A stretch of DNA of 22,973 nt, from contig CAMNBS010000010.1 in NCBI GenBank assembly GCA_946533175.1, forward strand, positions 1 to 22,973, given 5' to 3'. The notes beneath the pieces were generated by a model that saw nothing but the letters and a program-made list of their open reading frames with translations, ran no database searches and had not been told where the DNA came from. Source of the stretch: an uncultured Clostridia bacterium (GTDB taxonomy: Bacteria > Bacillota_I > Bacilli_A > RF39 > UBA660). Positions within the stretch are counted from its first letter, which is position 1. Each line of letters opens with the position of its first letter. Positions 7,239 to 15,731 of the stretch are shown here, in pieces. Position numbers and translations under genes: made by a program.

Positions 7239-9023
7239 ATGAACGTTGGTATAAACTTTACTTTAGCAAGTTTATTTTATATTATACTTTTAATGGTAGC
7301 TTTTTTTACCAAAAAGAGAATTAATAGAAGGGAAAATAGAATTTATTCATATATTATAATTACCAGTTTATTTGGAGTAATAATTGGTATTGGCTGTTAT
7401 TATTGCATGAAAAATATGGATGTTGTTCCACTTCTAAATATCATCTTTTCGAAACTATATTTAGTTTATTTAATAACTTGGTTATCCTTTTTTTGTTTGT
7501 ATATTGTGGTTATTACCTTTCCTAAAATTAATTATGATAAATGGATAAAAACTTTTATTCTTGCTTATTTTTTATTGTTTGCACTTGTCTTTACATTACC
7601 TCTTTATTGTGTTAGTGAAGGTGATGTTGTTTATTCTTATGGACCAGCGACTAATCTTATTTATGGATTATCTGGATTATTAATTATTGTATTATCATAT
7701 TGCATGATAAAAAAGCGTAAAGAACTATTACAGAAAAAGTATTTTCCACTACTATTTTTTGTGCTTCTAGGTGGTGGAGCGATGGTTCTACAAAAGCTTA
7801 ATCCAGGTTTATTATTACTTACATATGCTGAAGCATTTATAACATTTTTAATGTATTTTACTATTGAAAATCCAGATGTTAGAATGCTTAATGAACTATA
7901 TAAAAATAAAGAATTAATGGATCAAAATTATGAAGATAAATATAATTTCTTGTTTGAAATGACCCAAGAAGCTCGTAATCCACTTACGAATATTAATAGT
8001 GTTTACAATGAAATTCGTGATGAAGAAGATATTGATAAAATACGGAATGGTTTAATGCGAATTAATAATTTAACAAGACAACTTGATTTTTCTATTAATA
8101 ATATTTTGAATATATCGTCGCTTGATGTTCAAAAATTGAAGATTGTAAATAGTAAATATGATTTAGAAAAATTAATTAAAGATTTAGAAGTACGCGTTAA
8201 ACCAGATATTATGGATGATGTTGAACTACATATAAACTTACCAAAAAAAATGCCAATACTATATGGGGATTATATGAAAATACGGCAGGTATTATATTCT
8301 ATTTTGATTAATGCTTGTAAAAATACGGTAAGAGGAAGCATTAATATAAAAGTTAATTTGATTGAAAAATATGATGTATGTCGTGTTATTATTAATATAT
8401 CGGATACAGGACGAGGTATTCCTCTAGAAACAATTAATGAGATTATTAGTTCGACAGGAGAACTGGATAAAGAAGAATTGGCTAGTTTAGAGAAAAAAGA
8501 GTTTAATGTTAAAGTATGTCAAAAAGTAATGAAAATAATGGGTGGTAATTTATTAATTAAATCAAATGTTGGTGAGGGAACAGATGTTATATTAAGTCTT
8601 GATCAACGAGTATATCATGAAAAAGAAAAAAGTGTCTTAAATGAGTATGAAAGTGATATTGCTAGTTATCAAAGAGTATTGGTTGTTGCTCAAAATAAAG
8701 GAATAATACGAGAAGTAAAAAGAATTTTAGGAAGCAAAGGTATTACTTCATCCGTTTTATATTATGGAAAAGATGCTGTTGATAAAATTAAATCAGGCAA
8801 AGAGTATAATTTTATTTTAATTGAAGATGAGATGAAAGAAATGTCAGGTTTGATGACTTTTAAAGCTATGCAAGAAATTACTGGTTTTCACGTTCCAACA
8901 ATTGTTATGTTACAAAAAGATAAAGATCCCATTAAAAAACATTATTTAGAAGATGGATTTAATGATTATTTATTAGTTGACAATATGGAAAACGAATTAG
9001 AAAGAATAATAGAGAAATATTAA
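7239..9023 (+). CDS. Seven-helix membrane pseudo-histidine kinase with degenerate receiver domain
   Basis: A 594-residue protein with the architecture of a hybrid histidine kinase. Residues 1-210 hold about seven membrane helices; a dimerisation-like helix pair follows from about 235, an ATPase-like domain at about 325-455, and a receiver-like domain from about 478 to the end. Key residues are missing. The H-box reads MTQEARNPL with Gln at 243 (codon CAA) where His is phosphorylated. The N-box (ILINACKNT) and G1 box (DTGRGI) remain, but the GLGL lid motif is EFNV before MGG. In the receiver the acidic pair is A484-Q485, the phospho-Asp position is E529, the Thr position is L558 and the Lys position is V580. 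It can hardly act as a phosphorelay enzyme. A nucleotide- or ligand-sensing scaffold is my inference. GGTGAT (7230-7235) precedes the ATG. Confidence 0.85.
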   Translation: MNVGINFTLASLFYIILLMVAFFTKKRINRRENRIYSYIIITSLFGVIIGIGCYYCMKNMDVVPLLNIIFSKLYLVYLITWLSFFCLYIVVITFPKINYDKWIKTFILAYFLLFALVFTLPLYCVSEGDVVYSYGPATNLIYGLSGLLIIVLSYCMIKKRKELLQKKYFPLLFFVLLGGGAMVLQKLNPGLLLLTYAEAFITFLMYFTIENPDVRMLNELYKNKELMDQNYEDKYNFLFEMTQEARNPLTNINSVYNEIRDEEDIDKIRNGLMRINNLTRQLDFSINNILNISSLDVQKLKIVNSKYDLEKLIKDLEVRVKPDIMDDVELHINLPKKMPILYGDYMKIRQVLYSILINACKNTVRGSINIKVNLIEKYDVCRVIINISDTGRGIPLETINEIISSTGELDKEELASLEKKEFNVKVCQKVMKIMGGNLLIKSNVGEGTDVILSLDQRVYHEKEKSVLNEYESDIASYQRVLVVAQNKGIIREVKRILGSKGITSSVLYYGKDAVDKIKSGKEYNFILIEDEMKEMSGLMTFKAMQEITGFHVPTIVMLQKDKDPIKKHYLEDGFNDYLLVDNMENELERIIEKY

Positions 9024-9054
9024 TAAAATTTATTAGATTAAAAAATTAATAGAC

Positions 9055-9082
9055 TTTACAACTAAAAAAAAATGAGTATAAT
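9055..9082 (+). promoter_or_regulatory. Promoter of the glyS T-box transcript
   Basis: TTTACA (9055-9060), a 16-base spacer and TATAAT (9077-9082). The transcript should start near 9089, at the base of the T-box Stem I. Confidence 0.65.
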
Positions 9083-9087
9083 AGAAA

Positions 9088-9229
9088 TTAATTGAGTAAT
9101 TAATGCGATGATGGTGTGGAAAGCTGGAGCTATTAAGTAAGAGGGATTCAAATGAATAAATAGAGTGGAACCGCGGGATAATACTCGTCTCTATAGATAT
9201 GGAATCTCTCTTTTATTTTATAAGGAGAT
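9088..9229 (+). promoter_or_regulatory. T-box riboswitch (tRNA-Gly sensing leader) of glyS
   Basis: The leader contains the T-box core at 9161-9193. Helix A1 is TAGAG/CTCTA (9161-9165 with 9189-9193), the bulge is TGGAACC (9166-9172), and helix A2 is GCGGG/CTCGT (9173-9177 with 9184-9188) around loop ATAATA. The TGGA bulge can pair with a UCCA tRNA end, which fits tRNA-Gly with its usual U73. Stem I lies upstream, with base pairing TTAAT/ATTAA (9088-9092 with 9132-9136) and an AGTA element at 9095-9098. GGA at 9126-9128 on its 3' side is a candidate glycine specifier. T-boxes read uncharged tRNA and switch on the synthetase gene. No ordinary terminator uses the 3' half of the antiterminator; see findings for alternative pairings. 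Confidence 0.9.
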
Positions 9230-9233
9230 GATA

Positions 9234-10601
9234 ATGATGAAAATGGAAGAATTAGTTAATTACTGTAAACAATATGGATTTGTTTTTCCTGGGAGTGAAA
9301 TTTATGGTGGATTTGCCAATACCTGGGATTTTGGTCCAGTGGGGGTAGAACTTAAGAATAATGTAAAAAAATGCTGGTGGAAACGTTTCGTTCAAGAAGA
9401 TTCTAAAACTTATGGTGTTGATGCTGCAATATTAATGAATCCTAAAATATGGGCAGCTTCAGGTCATATTGATTCTTTTAGTGACCCTAAAATGGATTGT
9501 AAGAAATGTAAACAAAGATTTCGTGCTGATAATTTAATCGAAGAATATTCGAAAGGTGTAGTTAGTGCTGAAGGAATGACTAATGAAGAAATGATGAAAT
9601 ATATTAATGATAATCATATTGTTTGTCCTAATTGTCATGGCTTTAATTGGTCAGATATTCGCCAATTTAAATTAATGTTTGAAACAAGTCGTGGTACTGT
9701 CGAAGGAGAAAAAGATACAGTTTATCTTCGCCCAGAAACTTGTCAAGGTGAGTATGTTAATTTCTTAAATGTTCAAAGATCAATGCGAGCTAAAGTACCT
9801 TTTGCTATTGCCCAAATTGGTAAAAGTTTTCGTAATGAAATTACTCCTGGAAATTTCTTGTTTCGAACAATCGAATTTGAACAAATGGAATTACAAAAAT
9901 TTTGTAAAGATGCTCAGGCAATGGATGTTTTTAATGATTATAAGAAAAGGGCTTTACAGTTTGTCGAAGATTTAGGTTTATCAAGTGATAAATTGCGTTT
10001 TCATGATCATGATAAGTTAGCTCATTACGCAAAATGTGCTTGCGATATTCAATATCAATTTCCAATTGGATGGGAAGAATTGAATGGTATTCATCATCGT
10101 GGTACTTGGGATTTATCTAGACATTCCGAGTATTCTGGTGAAAAATTAGAATATTTAGATCCTGATACCAATGAGAAATATCTTCCTACGATTATTGAAT
10201 ATTCTATTGGTGCTGATCGACTTACTTTGGCTCTTCTTTGTGAGGGATATCAAAAAGAAAAATTAGCTGATGGTAGTGAGAGAGAAGTTATGCATTTATT
10301 ACCAGCTCTTGCTCCTTATAAAGTAGCTGTTTTACCTTTAATTAAGAAAAATCATAGTGCTAAAGCAATGGAAGTTTTTAATTTACTTTCTAAAAATTTC
10401 TCTACTACATATGATGAAACTGCTAATATTGGTAAACGTTATCGAAGAGAAGATGCTATTGGAACTCCTTTTTGTGTTACCATTGATGATAATACTTTAA
10501 CTAGTAATATGGTTACTATAAGAGATCGTGATACTATGGAACAAATTAGTTTAAGGATTGAAGATGTCGTTCCTTATATCGAAGAAAAAATAAAATTTTA
10601 A
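9234..10601 (+). CDS. glyS: Glycyl-tRNA synthetase (class II, single-chain type)
   Basis: A 455-residue enzyme that charges tRNA-Gly with glycine using ATP. It is the homodimeric GlyQS/eukaryote-like form, not the alpha2-beta2 form. Visible features are the N-terminal GFVFPGSEIYGGFANTWDFGPVG, two CxxC pairs (CKKC and CPNC) that probably bind zinc, motif 2 FRNE (Arg200) in IGKSFRNEITPGN, motif 3 GADRLTLALL, and the C-terminal anticodon-binding domain from about residue 360 (YKVAVLPLIKK). Length is normal for the family. ATG 9234 is chosen because AAGGAG (9222-9227) is six bases upstream; in-frame ATGs at 9237 and 9243 are possible. It is a single-gene unit controlled by the T-box leader and closed by a strong terminator. 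Bacterial glyS is essential in known systems. Confidence 0.96.
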   Translation: MMKMEELVNYCKQYGFVFPGSEIYGGFANTWDFGPVGVELKNNVKKCWWKRFVQEDSKTYGVDAAILMNPKIWAASGHIDSFSDPKMDCKKCKQRFRADNLIEEYSKGVVSAEGMTNEEMMKYINDNHIVCPNCHGFNWSDIRQFKLMFETSRGTVEGEKDTVYLRPETCQGEYVNFLNVQRSMRAKVPFAIAQIGKSFRNEITPGNFLFRTIEFEQMELQKFCKDAQAMDVFNDYKKRALQFVEDLGLSSDKLRFHDHDKLAHYAKCACDIQYQFPIGWEELNGIHHRGTWDLSRHSEYSGEKLEYLDPDTNEKYLPTIIEYSIGADRLTLALLCEGYQKEKLADGSEREVMHLLPALAPYKVAVLPLIKKNHSAKAMEVFNLLSKNFSTTYDETANIGKRYRREDAIGTPFCVTIDDNTLTSNMVTIRDRDTMEQISLRIEDVVPYIEEKIKF

Positions 10602-10602
10602 T

Positions 10603-10630
10603 AAATCTACACTTTTATGTGTAGATTTTA
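10603..10630 (+). terminator. Terminator of glyS
   Basis: AAATCTACAC (10603-10612) pairs perfectly with GTGTAGATTT (10619-10628) around a 6-base loop TTTTAT. The T run after it is short (TTTTATG). Confidence 0.7.
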
Positions 10631-10639
10631 TGTTATAAT
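10631..10639 (+). promoter_or_regulatory. Extended -10 promoter of the YgjV-like gene
   Basis: TGTTATAAT (10631-10639) is a perfect extended -10 element directly after the glyS terminator; no good -35 box is seen. The leader would be about 13 bases. Confidence 0.45.
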
Positions 10640-10658
10640 GAAAAAAAAGGATGGATAT

Positions 10659-11168
10659 ATGATCATTTCACAGATTTTAGGAATTTTAGCTTTTTTATTT
10701 TATGTTTTTAGTATTCAAAATAAGAAAAAGAAGAATATTCTTCTTATGCAATTAATTTCTAATATTTTTTATGCACTTTCTTATTTAATATTACAGGCTA
10801 TTTCGGCGGTTTTAATTGATGGATTATCTTTTATTCGTTGTCTAATATATTATCATTTTGATATTAAACACAAAAAATGTCCGTTATGGATAGTTTTTGT
10901 TTTGGTTCTTTTATCAATAGTAATTGGTGTCTTTACTGTTCGAAATGTTTTTGATGCAATTCCTATTATAATAAGCATTATTTATATAATATCAACATGG
11001 CAAGATAGTGTAAAAATGATTTATATCTCGTTTATTATCGCTGCAGTATTATGGATTATTTATAATTTTTATATTGGAACATATACTCCTATGATTGGCA
11101 ATGTTTTTGAAATAATATCAGGACTTGTTGCAATGTATCGCCTAAAAAAAGGTAAGTGTTTAAATTAA
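10659..11168 (+). CDS. YgjV-family inner membrane protein
   Basis: A 169-residue, very hydrophobic protein with about six membrane helices and short loops. The N-terminus (SQILGILAFLFYVFSIQNKKKKNILLMQLISNIFYALSYLIL) matches the YgjV membrane family: a first helix ending in FxIQ, a Lys-rich turn, then a helix with SN(I/L)xYAL. Later features are GLSFIRCLIYYHFD and a conserved WQDSVK turn. The biochemical role of this family is not established, as far as I know. ATG 10659 is chosen because an AAGGATGG-type site (from 10648) precedes it; an in-frame ATG at 10638 has no site and overlaps the -10 box. It is a single-gene unit between two terminators. The terminator stem starts in its stop codon. 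Confidence 0.75.
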   Translation: MIISQILGILAFLFYVFSIQNKKKKNILLMQLISNIFYALSYLILQAISAVLIDGLSFIRCLIYYHFDIKHKKCPLWIVFVLVLLSIVIGVFTVRNVFDAIPIIISIIYIISTWQDSVKMIYISFIIAAVLWIIYNFYIGTYTPMIGNVFEIISGLVAMYRLKKGKCLN

Positions 11169-11189
11169 AGTGTCATTTGACACTTTTTT
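11167..11189 (+). terminator. Terminator of the YgjV-like gene
   Basis: AAAGTGTC (11167-11174) pairs with GACACTTT (11179-11186) around ATTT, followed by T's to 11189. The left arm shares two bases with the TAA stop codon. Confidence 0.8.
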
Positions 11190-11241
11190 ACGTTGATTTT
11201 TCTTCTTTTATTTGGCAGATAATGTCGTATTATAAAATATT

Positions 11242-11250
11242 TGATATAAT
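11242..11250 (+). promoter_or_regulatory. Extended -10 promoter of the cell-wall hydrolase gene
   Basis: TGATATAAT (11242-11250) is a perfect extended -10. No convincing -35 box at 17 bases. The ribosome site AGGTAGGTGAT (11262-11272) follows at a suitable distance. Confidence 0.5.
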
Positions 11251-11275
11251 TATCATAGATAAGGTAGGTGATAGT

Positions 11276-14200
11276 ATGAAGAAAATAATATGTATTTTTG
11301 TTTTAATCATGCTATTATCAAGTAATGTTTATGCCTTAAAAAGTACTGATGCCAATTTAACTACTAGAAATAAATGTGATAATTATGAACTTGCTATTGC
11401 TAATAGTGATGATAGTATCACTCATGTTTCTTGTTATGATAACTATTCTCTAGCGAAAGCAAAGATGAATGAAAGTGAAGAGAAAAATTTAATAATTTTA
11501 GAAAGAAAAAATAATAAAACAAGTGTTATTGATGCTAAATATGCTTTAGTTTCTTTAGACAGGGGAGACACATTAACATATGTATATAGTAATAAAGAAT
11601 GTACTCAAAATGGTGTTTATATGAATAATGCTAGTGCATATGGGGCAGTTGATGGTGCTTTTATAGAATTAAATTATAGTAATAAAGCTGTTAAGATTAT
11701 GATTGGTGGTTTAACTGGTTGGATTAAAAGTGATATGTATAAAATAATTCCAATTAGTTGGGTTAAATCGTCATCATATTATAAAATTGATGATAAAAGT
11801 ATTAGTCATTTTTATGTTAAAAATATTGAAAATACAAATATTCAAGGTAATAGAACTTTAGGACCAAAACCTATTATTGGCGTAGAAAATGGACGATATT
11901 ATAGTTATGATGGCATATATTTCTATAATAGTTATTATGATATGATTGACGATTATCGTGAAAATAAACATGAAAGAAGTCTTAATAAAGATCATGCTTA
12001 TTATAACTATTATTTATATTTACCACATCGTAGTAAAACTAATTATGACATTGATGATTTTGAAGTTTATATTCGGAAAGTTTTAAATTTTAAAGGTAGT
12101 GTCTATGGAACTTTAAGTGTTAATAATTATTCAGTTATTTATGGTGCAAGTGAATACTATATGTATAGTGAAAAATTATATGGGGCAAATGCCTTATCCG
12201 TTTTTAGTTTATCAAGAAATGAGTCAGCAAATGGTACGAGTTCTATTGCAAGGAATAAAAATAATATTTTTGGTCATGATGCCGTAGATGGTGCGGCTTA
12301 TCAAAAAGCTAGTGGTTATTTAGATGTTCGTAGTAGTATTTATACACATGGACATGGATATATTGATTTTGGATATGCTCGTGTTAGTGATTGGCGTTAT
12401 TATGGAACACATTTTGGAAATAAATATCGAGGTATGAATGTTCAATATGCTAGTGATGTCTATTGGGGTGAAAAGGCAGCCAGCTATTATTATAATTTTG
12501 ATTATGATAATGGTATGCTTGATTATGATTATTATCAGTTAGTTTTATCAACAGCCAGTGGAGTTAATGCTCGTAGTGTTCCTAATACTTCATCAAATAG
12601 CAGAATTGTATATCAGATAAAAATGAAAGATTTACCTTTTATTCTATTAGAAGAAGTAGAAGGAGAGAGTATTCAAGGTAATAATATTTGGTATAAAATA
12701 CAAGCTGATTCAAATATAACAGATGATGGAAAATTAGTAAGTAATAATACTACTAATTGGCCAGAATATAATTGGAATGGGGCTGTTTATGTTCACTCTT
12801 CATACTTGAAAAAAATAAATGAAGGAAAGAAGGATGATGAGGGAAAATATCATACTCCACAGTTAGTTTTAAAAGATGTTAATAATTATCATTTGACAAC
12901 ATATGCTTCTAATAGTGAATATCTTCCTAAAGTAGGATTGTTAAATAAAGATACAGATTATTATTATTCATCAACCTTATTGGAAAAACAAGGAACAATT
13001 AGTAAGAATAATTATGTTGTTATTTTAGAAGAAGTAAAGAATAATAATGATATTTTATATCACATAATTACTGATTATGGTAAAGTTCAAAAAGCCTGGA
13101 TTAGTAGTGAAAATGTTCAAATATTAAATAAAGATTTAGTTCGTGTATTTCCAAGTGGTAGTGGCTATATTGATGTTTTAGATAAAAACAATAATAGTTT
13201 ATTACAGGTATATAATGGTAGTTTTTTACCAATTGTTGATAAAGAATTAATTAATGATAAATTATACTTAAAAGTACAATATAAAATGAATGGTAGTACT
13301 GGTTATATAGATAGTACAATAAATAATATTGCCTATACTTTGGATTATATTAATCTATCTCCAACTATTACAGGTAGTAATCGAACTATTGTAATTAATA
13401 GTAGTTTCAATCCGTTAGAAAACATTACAGCAAGTGATCCCGAAGATGGTGACTTAACAAAACAAATTGTTGTTACTAAAAATAATGTTGATGTCAGTAA
13501 AGCTGGTGAATATGAAATAGAATATCAAGTGACAGATTCTTATGGTAATCAAAATTCATTATCCATCAAAGTTATAGTAACTGAGCTAGAAATTAAAGAA
13601 GCTTTATTTATGTATCATAATTTACATCATGAAGAAAAGAATAAATTTACTATTTCTGGTTTTATGGGAATTAAAGGCATGGATAATATTGATGTCAATA
13701 ATACTTTGATTTTTGTTAATGAATTAACGAAAGAAGAATATTCTTTCTCTTTAGATAAATGGGAAGATTATCCTTATGAAATGTCTAGTATTGATGATAA
13801 AAAAGAATATAATTATAGTGGTGGATGGTTTAAGAAAACTATTGACTTGTCTAAAAATATAATTCCAAATGGTAATTATACATTATATGTGAAAGTTATA
13901 AATAATAAATATGAAGCCAAGACTTTGTTTACGAATATTGCTTATGGCGAAATGACTAGAAGAGCAAAAGGTGATGGAAGAGAATATGCTATTGATATTG
14001 ATTATTCAACGATTAATAGTCCATTAGTTTTTAGTATTCGCGATAACTTAATTAGTCTAGATGTTCCTAAAACAATTGATCCAATGTATAATTATTTTAA
14101 TGAAATAGTGTTAGACGGTGATCAATTGACTATCAAAGGAACAAGTCATAGTATAGGCATTAATTATGGAATAGATGATTCGATTGAACGTAAATTAGTA

Positions 14201-14512
14201 CTAGAGAATAAAAATGATTTTACTAAATATGAAATGGAACTAGGTAGTATTACAAATGGGGATTATCCTATTACATTAGCGGTTAGTGATAATATGGATA
14301 AAACAAGAGCTTGGTATAATAATACTATTGATTTGAGCTTAGTTCCATCAGGAACATATGTTTTATACATTAAGAATACCGTTAATAATATTACTTATTA
14401 TGGTGAAATGATTGACGTTGCTTATACTAATTTTGATAGTATTAATAATGAGCATTATCAATTCAAGAGAAATGATGATTTACGTTTACGAATGGAATTA
14501 ACAAAAAAATAG
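11276..14512 (+). CDS. Secreted glucosaminidase-like cell-wall hydrolase with SH3, Ig-like and C-terminal beta-repeat domains
   Basis: A 1078-residue secreted protein. The signal peptide is MKKIICIFVLIMLLSSNVYA with a likely cut after Ala20. An SH3-like segment near residues 70-160 is followed by a catalytic domain at about 255-400 like the FlgJ/LytG/GH73-type endo-beta-N-acetylglucosaminidases. Its centre is SRNESANGTSSIARNKNNIFG with predicted catalytic Glu316, then DAVDG. Up to three SH3-like modules (about 420-515, 545-625, 630-695) and a DUF5011-type Ig-like domain (about 700-770, with DGDLTKQIV and DVSKAGEYEIEYQVTD) follow. Two similar beta-rich units (about 780-890 and 950-1060) close the protein; each ends in a (P)NGNYTLYVKV- or SGTYVLYIKN-like strand. 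No sortase motif or C-terminal helix is seen, so SH3-type wall binding is likely. The role, cutting the glycan of peptidoglycan, is inferred from family. Confidence 0.85.
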   Translation: MKKIICIFVLIMLLSSNVYALKSTDANLTTRNKCDNYELAIANSDDSITHVSCYDNYSLAKAKMNESEEKNLIILERKNNKTSVIDAKYALVSLDRGDTLTYVYSNKECTQNGVYMNNASAYGAVDGAFIELNYSNKAVKIMIGGLTGWIKSDMYKIIPISWVKSSSYYKIDDKSISHFYVKNIENTNIQGNRTLGPKPIIGVENGRYYSYDGIYFYNSYYDMIDDYRENKHERSLNKDHAYYNYYLYLPHRSKTNYDIDDFEVYIRKVLNFKGSVYGTLSVNNYSVIYGASEYYMYSEKLYGANALSVFSLSRNESANGTSSIARNKNNIFGHDAVDGAAYQKASGYLDVRSSIYTHGHGYIDFGYARVSDWRYYGTHFGNKYRGMNVQYASDVYWGEKAASYYYNFDYDNGMLDYDYYQLVLSTASGVNARSVPNTSSNSRIVYQIKMKDLPFILLEEVEGESIQGNNIWYKIQADSNITDDGKLVSNNTTNWPEYNWNGAVYVHSSYLKKINEGKKDDEGKYHTPQLVLKDVNNYHLTTYASNSEYLPKVGLLNKDTDYYYSSTLLEKQGTISKNNYVVILEEVKNNNDILYHIITDYGKVQKAWISSENVQILNKDLVRVFPSGSGYIDVLDKNNNSLLQVYNGSFLPIVDKELINDKLYLKVQYKMNGSTGYIDSTINNIAYTLDYINLSPTITGSNRTIVINSSFNPLENITASDPEDGDLTKQIVVTKNNVDVSKAGEYEIEYQVTDSYGNQNSLSIKVIVTELEIKEALFMYHNLHHEEKNKFTISGFMGIKGMDNIDVNNTLIFVNELTKEEYSFSLDKWEDYPYEMSSIDDKKEYNYSGGWFKKTIDLSKNIIPNGNYTLYVKVINNKYEAKTLFTNIAYGEMTRRAKGDGREYAIDIDYSTINSPLVFSIRDNLISLDVPKTIDPMYNYFNEIVLDGDQLTIKGTSHSIGINYGIDDSIERKLVLENKNDFTKYEMELGSITNGDYPITLAVSDNMDKTRAWYNNTIDLSLVPSGTYVLYIKNTVNNITYYGEMIDVAYTNFDSINNEHYQFKRNDDLRLRMELTKK

Positions 14513-14540
14513 AACTCAATTTGATTTTGAGTTCTTTTTA
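14511..14540. terminator. Bidirectional terminator between convergent genes
   Basis: AGAACTCAA (14511-14519) pairs perfectly with TTGAGTTCT (14527-14535). T's follow on the plus strand (14535-14539), and the A run at 14503-14509 gives a U run on the minus strand. It serves both the hydrolase gene and the thiol-relay operon. Confidence 0.85.
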
Positions 14541-15731
14541 ATTAAAATGGAAAGCAAGCCATTCTGGTTTAAGGATTAATAATAGTCCAATAATAATCAT
14601 AATAATACCTCCTATTAAATGGGAGTATTTATTATATTTAGTAGATATAGCTGTACTTTTTAGAGTAAGCATTGAGATAATAAACACAATTAAGTCATCC
14701 AAAATAAAGAAGAAAATGTATAGTAAAATATAACGAATATAGCTAGCACTTGATAAATTATTGATACTAAGAATCTCAGTATACATCATTGGTAGTCCAA
14801 GGGAACATAAAAGTTCAATTAAATTAACAATAACACTAAGAGTGATAATTCCAATTAAGGATAGAACAAAAGATTTACTTTCAACAATCTTCTTAATTTT
14901 CGTTATAACAAATTTTCTCTTTTCTTTTTTTACAACAACACAGCCATCTTCTTTTCTTTCTTTAAAATAATGATAAATGTTAATAATTCCAAAAATACAA
15001 GCAAAGATGGCTACAATAATTTGTAATATATGAATACTATTTAAATAATTATTGACATTTATCCATGCCATCATAAAAAGAAAATAAATAAATCCACTAA
15101 CTCCAATAAATGTTAAACCTAAAATCCACATTTTCTTTTTATTTTGCATATTAAAAAGCATTGCAATTAAAAGAATAAGAATCCACATCGCACAAGGGTT
15201 AAATCCATCAATAAGACCAATAATAATTGATATTACTGGAAGAGACAAATTTTTTAAATTAATTGTTCCAAAAATAGTATCAACGAGATATTCTTTTTCC
15301 TGATCATGATATGATAAAATAGGATTATTGCTTTCATCAACAACGCCCAATAATTGACCTACTAAATCTTGATAGTTATTTTCTTTATAAAAAGAAATAT
15401 TTTTATTAATTTGTTCTATTTTCGAATCACTAAAGCCAATATAATGATCATTGCCAATAATAATTAGCGGTACACTACTTATCTTTATATTTAATAAATT
15501 ACATACTTGATTATATAAATTGCGATTATAAGCATGTTCTTCTTTTAATAATTCATATTCGTATAGAGAAATGCTATTATCATCTTTTTTTAAATTATTA
15601 AAGAATTCTAAAGCGTGTTGACAATGAATACAATTATAATTATGAAAAATATAAATATTAACTTTGTCATTGGCAAGAGTTATAATTGGAAAACATATTA
15701 TGGCTATTAGTAAGATTAAATATTTTTTCAT
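14538..15731 (-). CDS. Membrane thiol-disulfide transporter: exported thioredoxin-like domain fused to CcdA/DsbD-like helices
   Basis: A 397-residue protein. A signal-like N-terminus (MKKYLILLIAIICFPIITLA) leads into an exported thioredoxin-like domain, residues 22-110, with active site C34-I-H-C37 and cis-Pro88 (SSVP). A membrane part with about six helices begins near 163 and carries the CcdA/DsbD-type redox cysteines: C180 in GFNPCAMW and C309 in LIELLCSLGLP. Further Cys are 77, 245 and 264. Proteins of this kind carry electrons from cytosolic thioredoxin across the membrane to exported thiol proteins. The thioredoxin domain is N-terminal here, whereas the classic DsbD gamma domain is C-terminal. 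The start overlaps the stop of the cytosolic thioredoxin gene (ATGA), so the two are very likely cotranslated. Confidence 0.85.
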   Translation of the reverse strand: MKKYLILLIAIICFPIITLANDKVNIYIFHNYNCIHCQHALEFFNNLKKDDNSISLYEYELLKEEHAYNRNLYNQVCNLLNIKISSVPLIIIGNDHYIGFSDSKIEQINKNISFYKENNYQDLVGQLLGVVDESNNPILSYHDQEKEYLVDTIFGTINLKNLSLPVISIIIGLIDGFNPCAMWILILLIAMLFNMQNKKKMWILGLTFIGVSGFIYFLFMMAWINVNNYLNSIHILQIIVAIFACIFGIINIYHYFKERKEDGCVVVKKEKRKFVITKIKKIVESKSFVLSLIGIITLSVIVNLIELLCSLGLPMMYTEILSINNLSSASYIRYILLYIFFFILDDLIVFIISMLTLKSTAISTKYNKYSHLIGGIIMIIIGLLLILKPEWLAFHFN

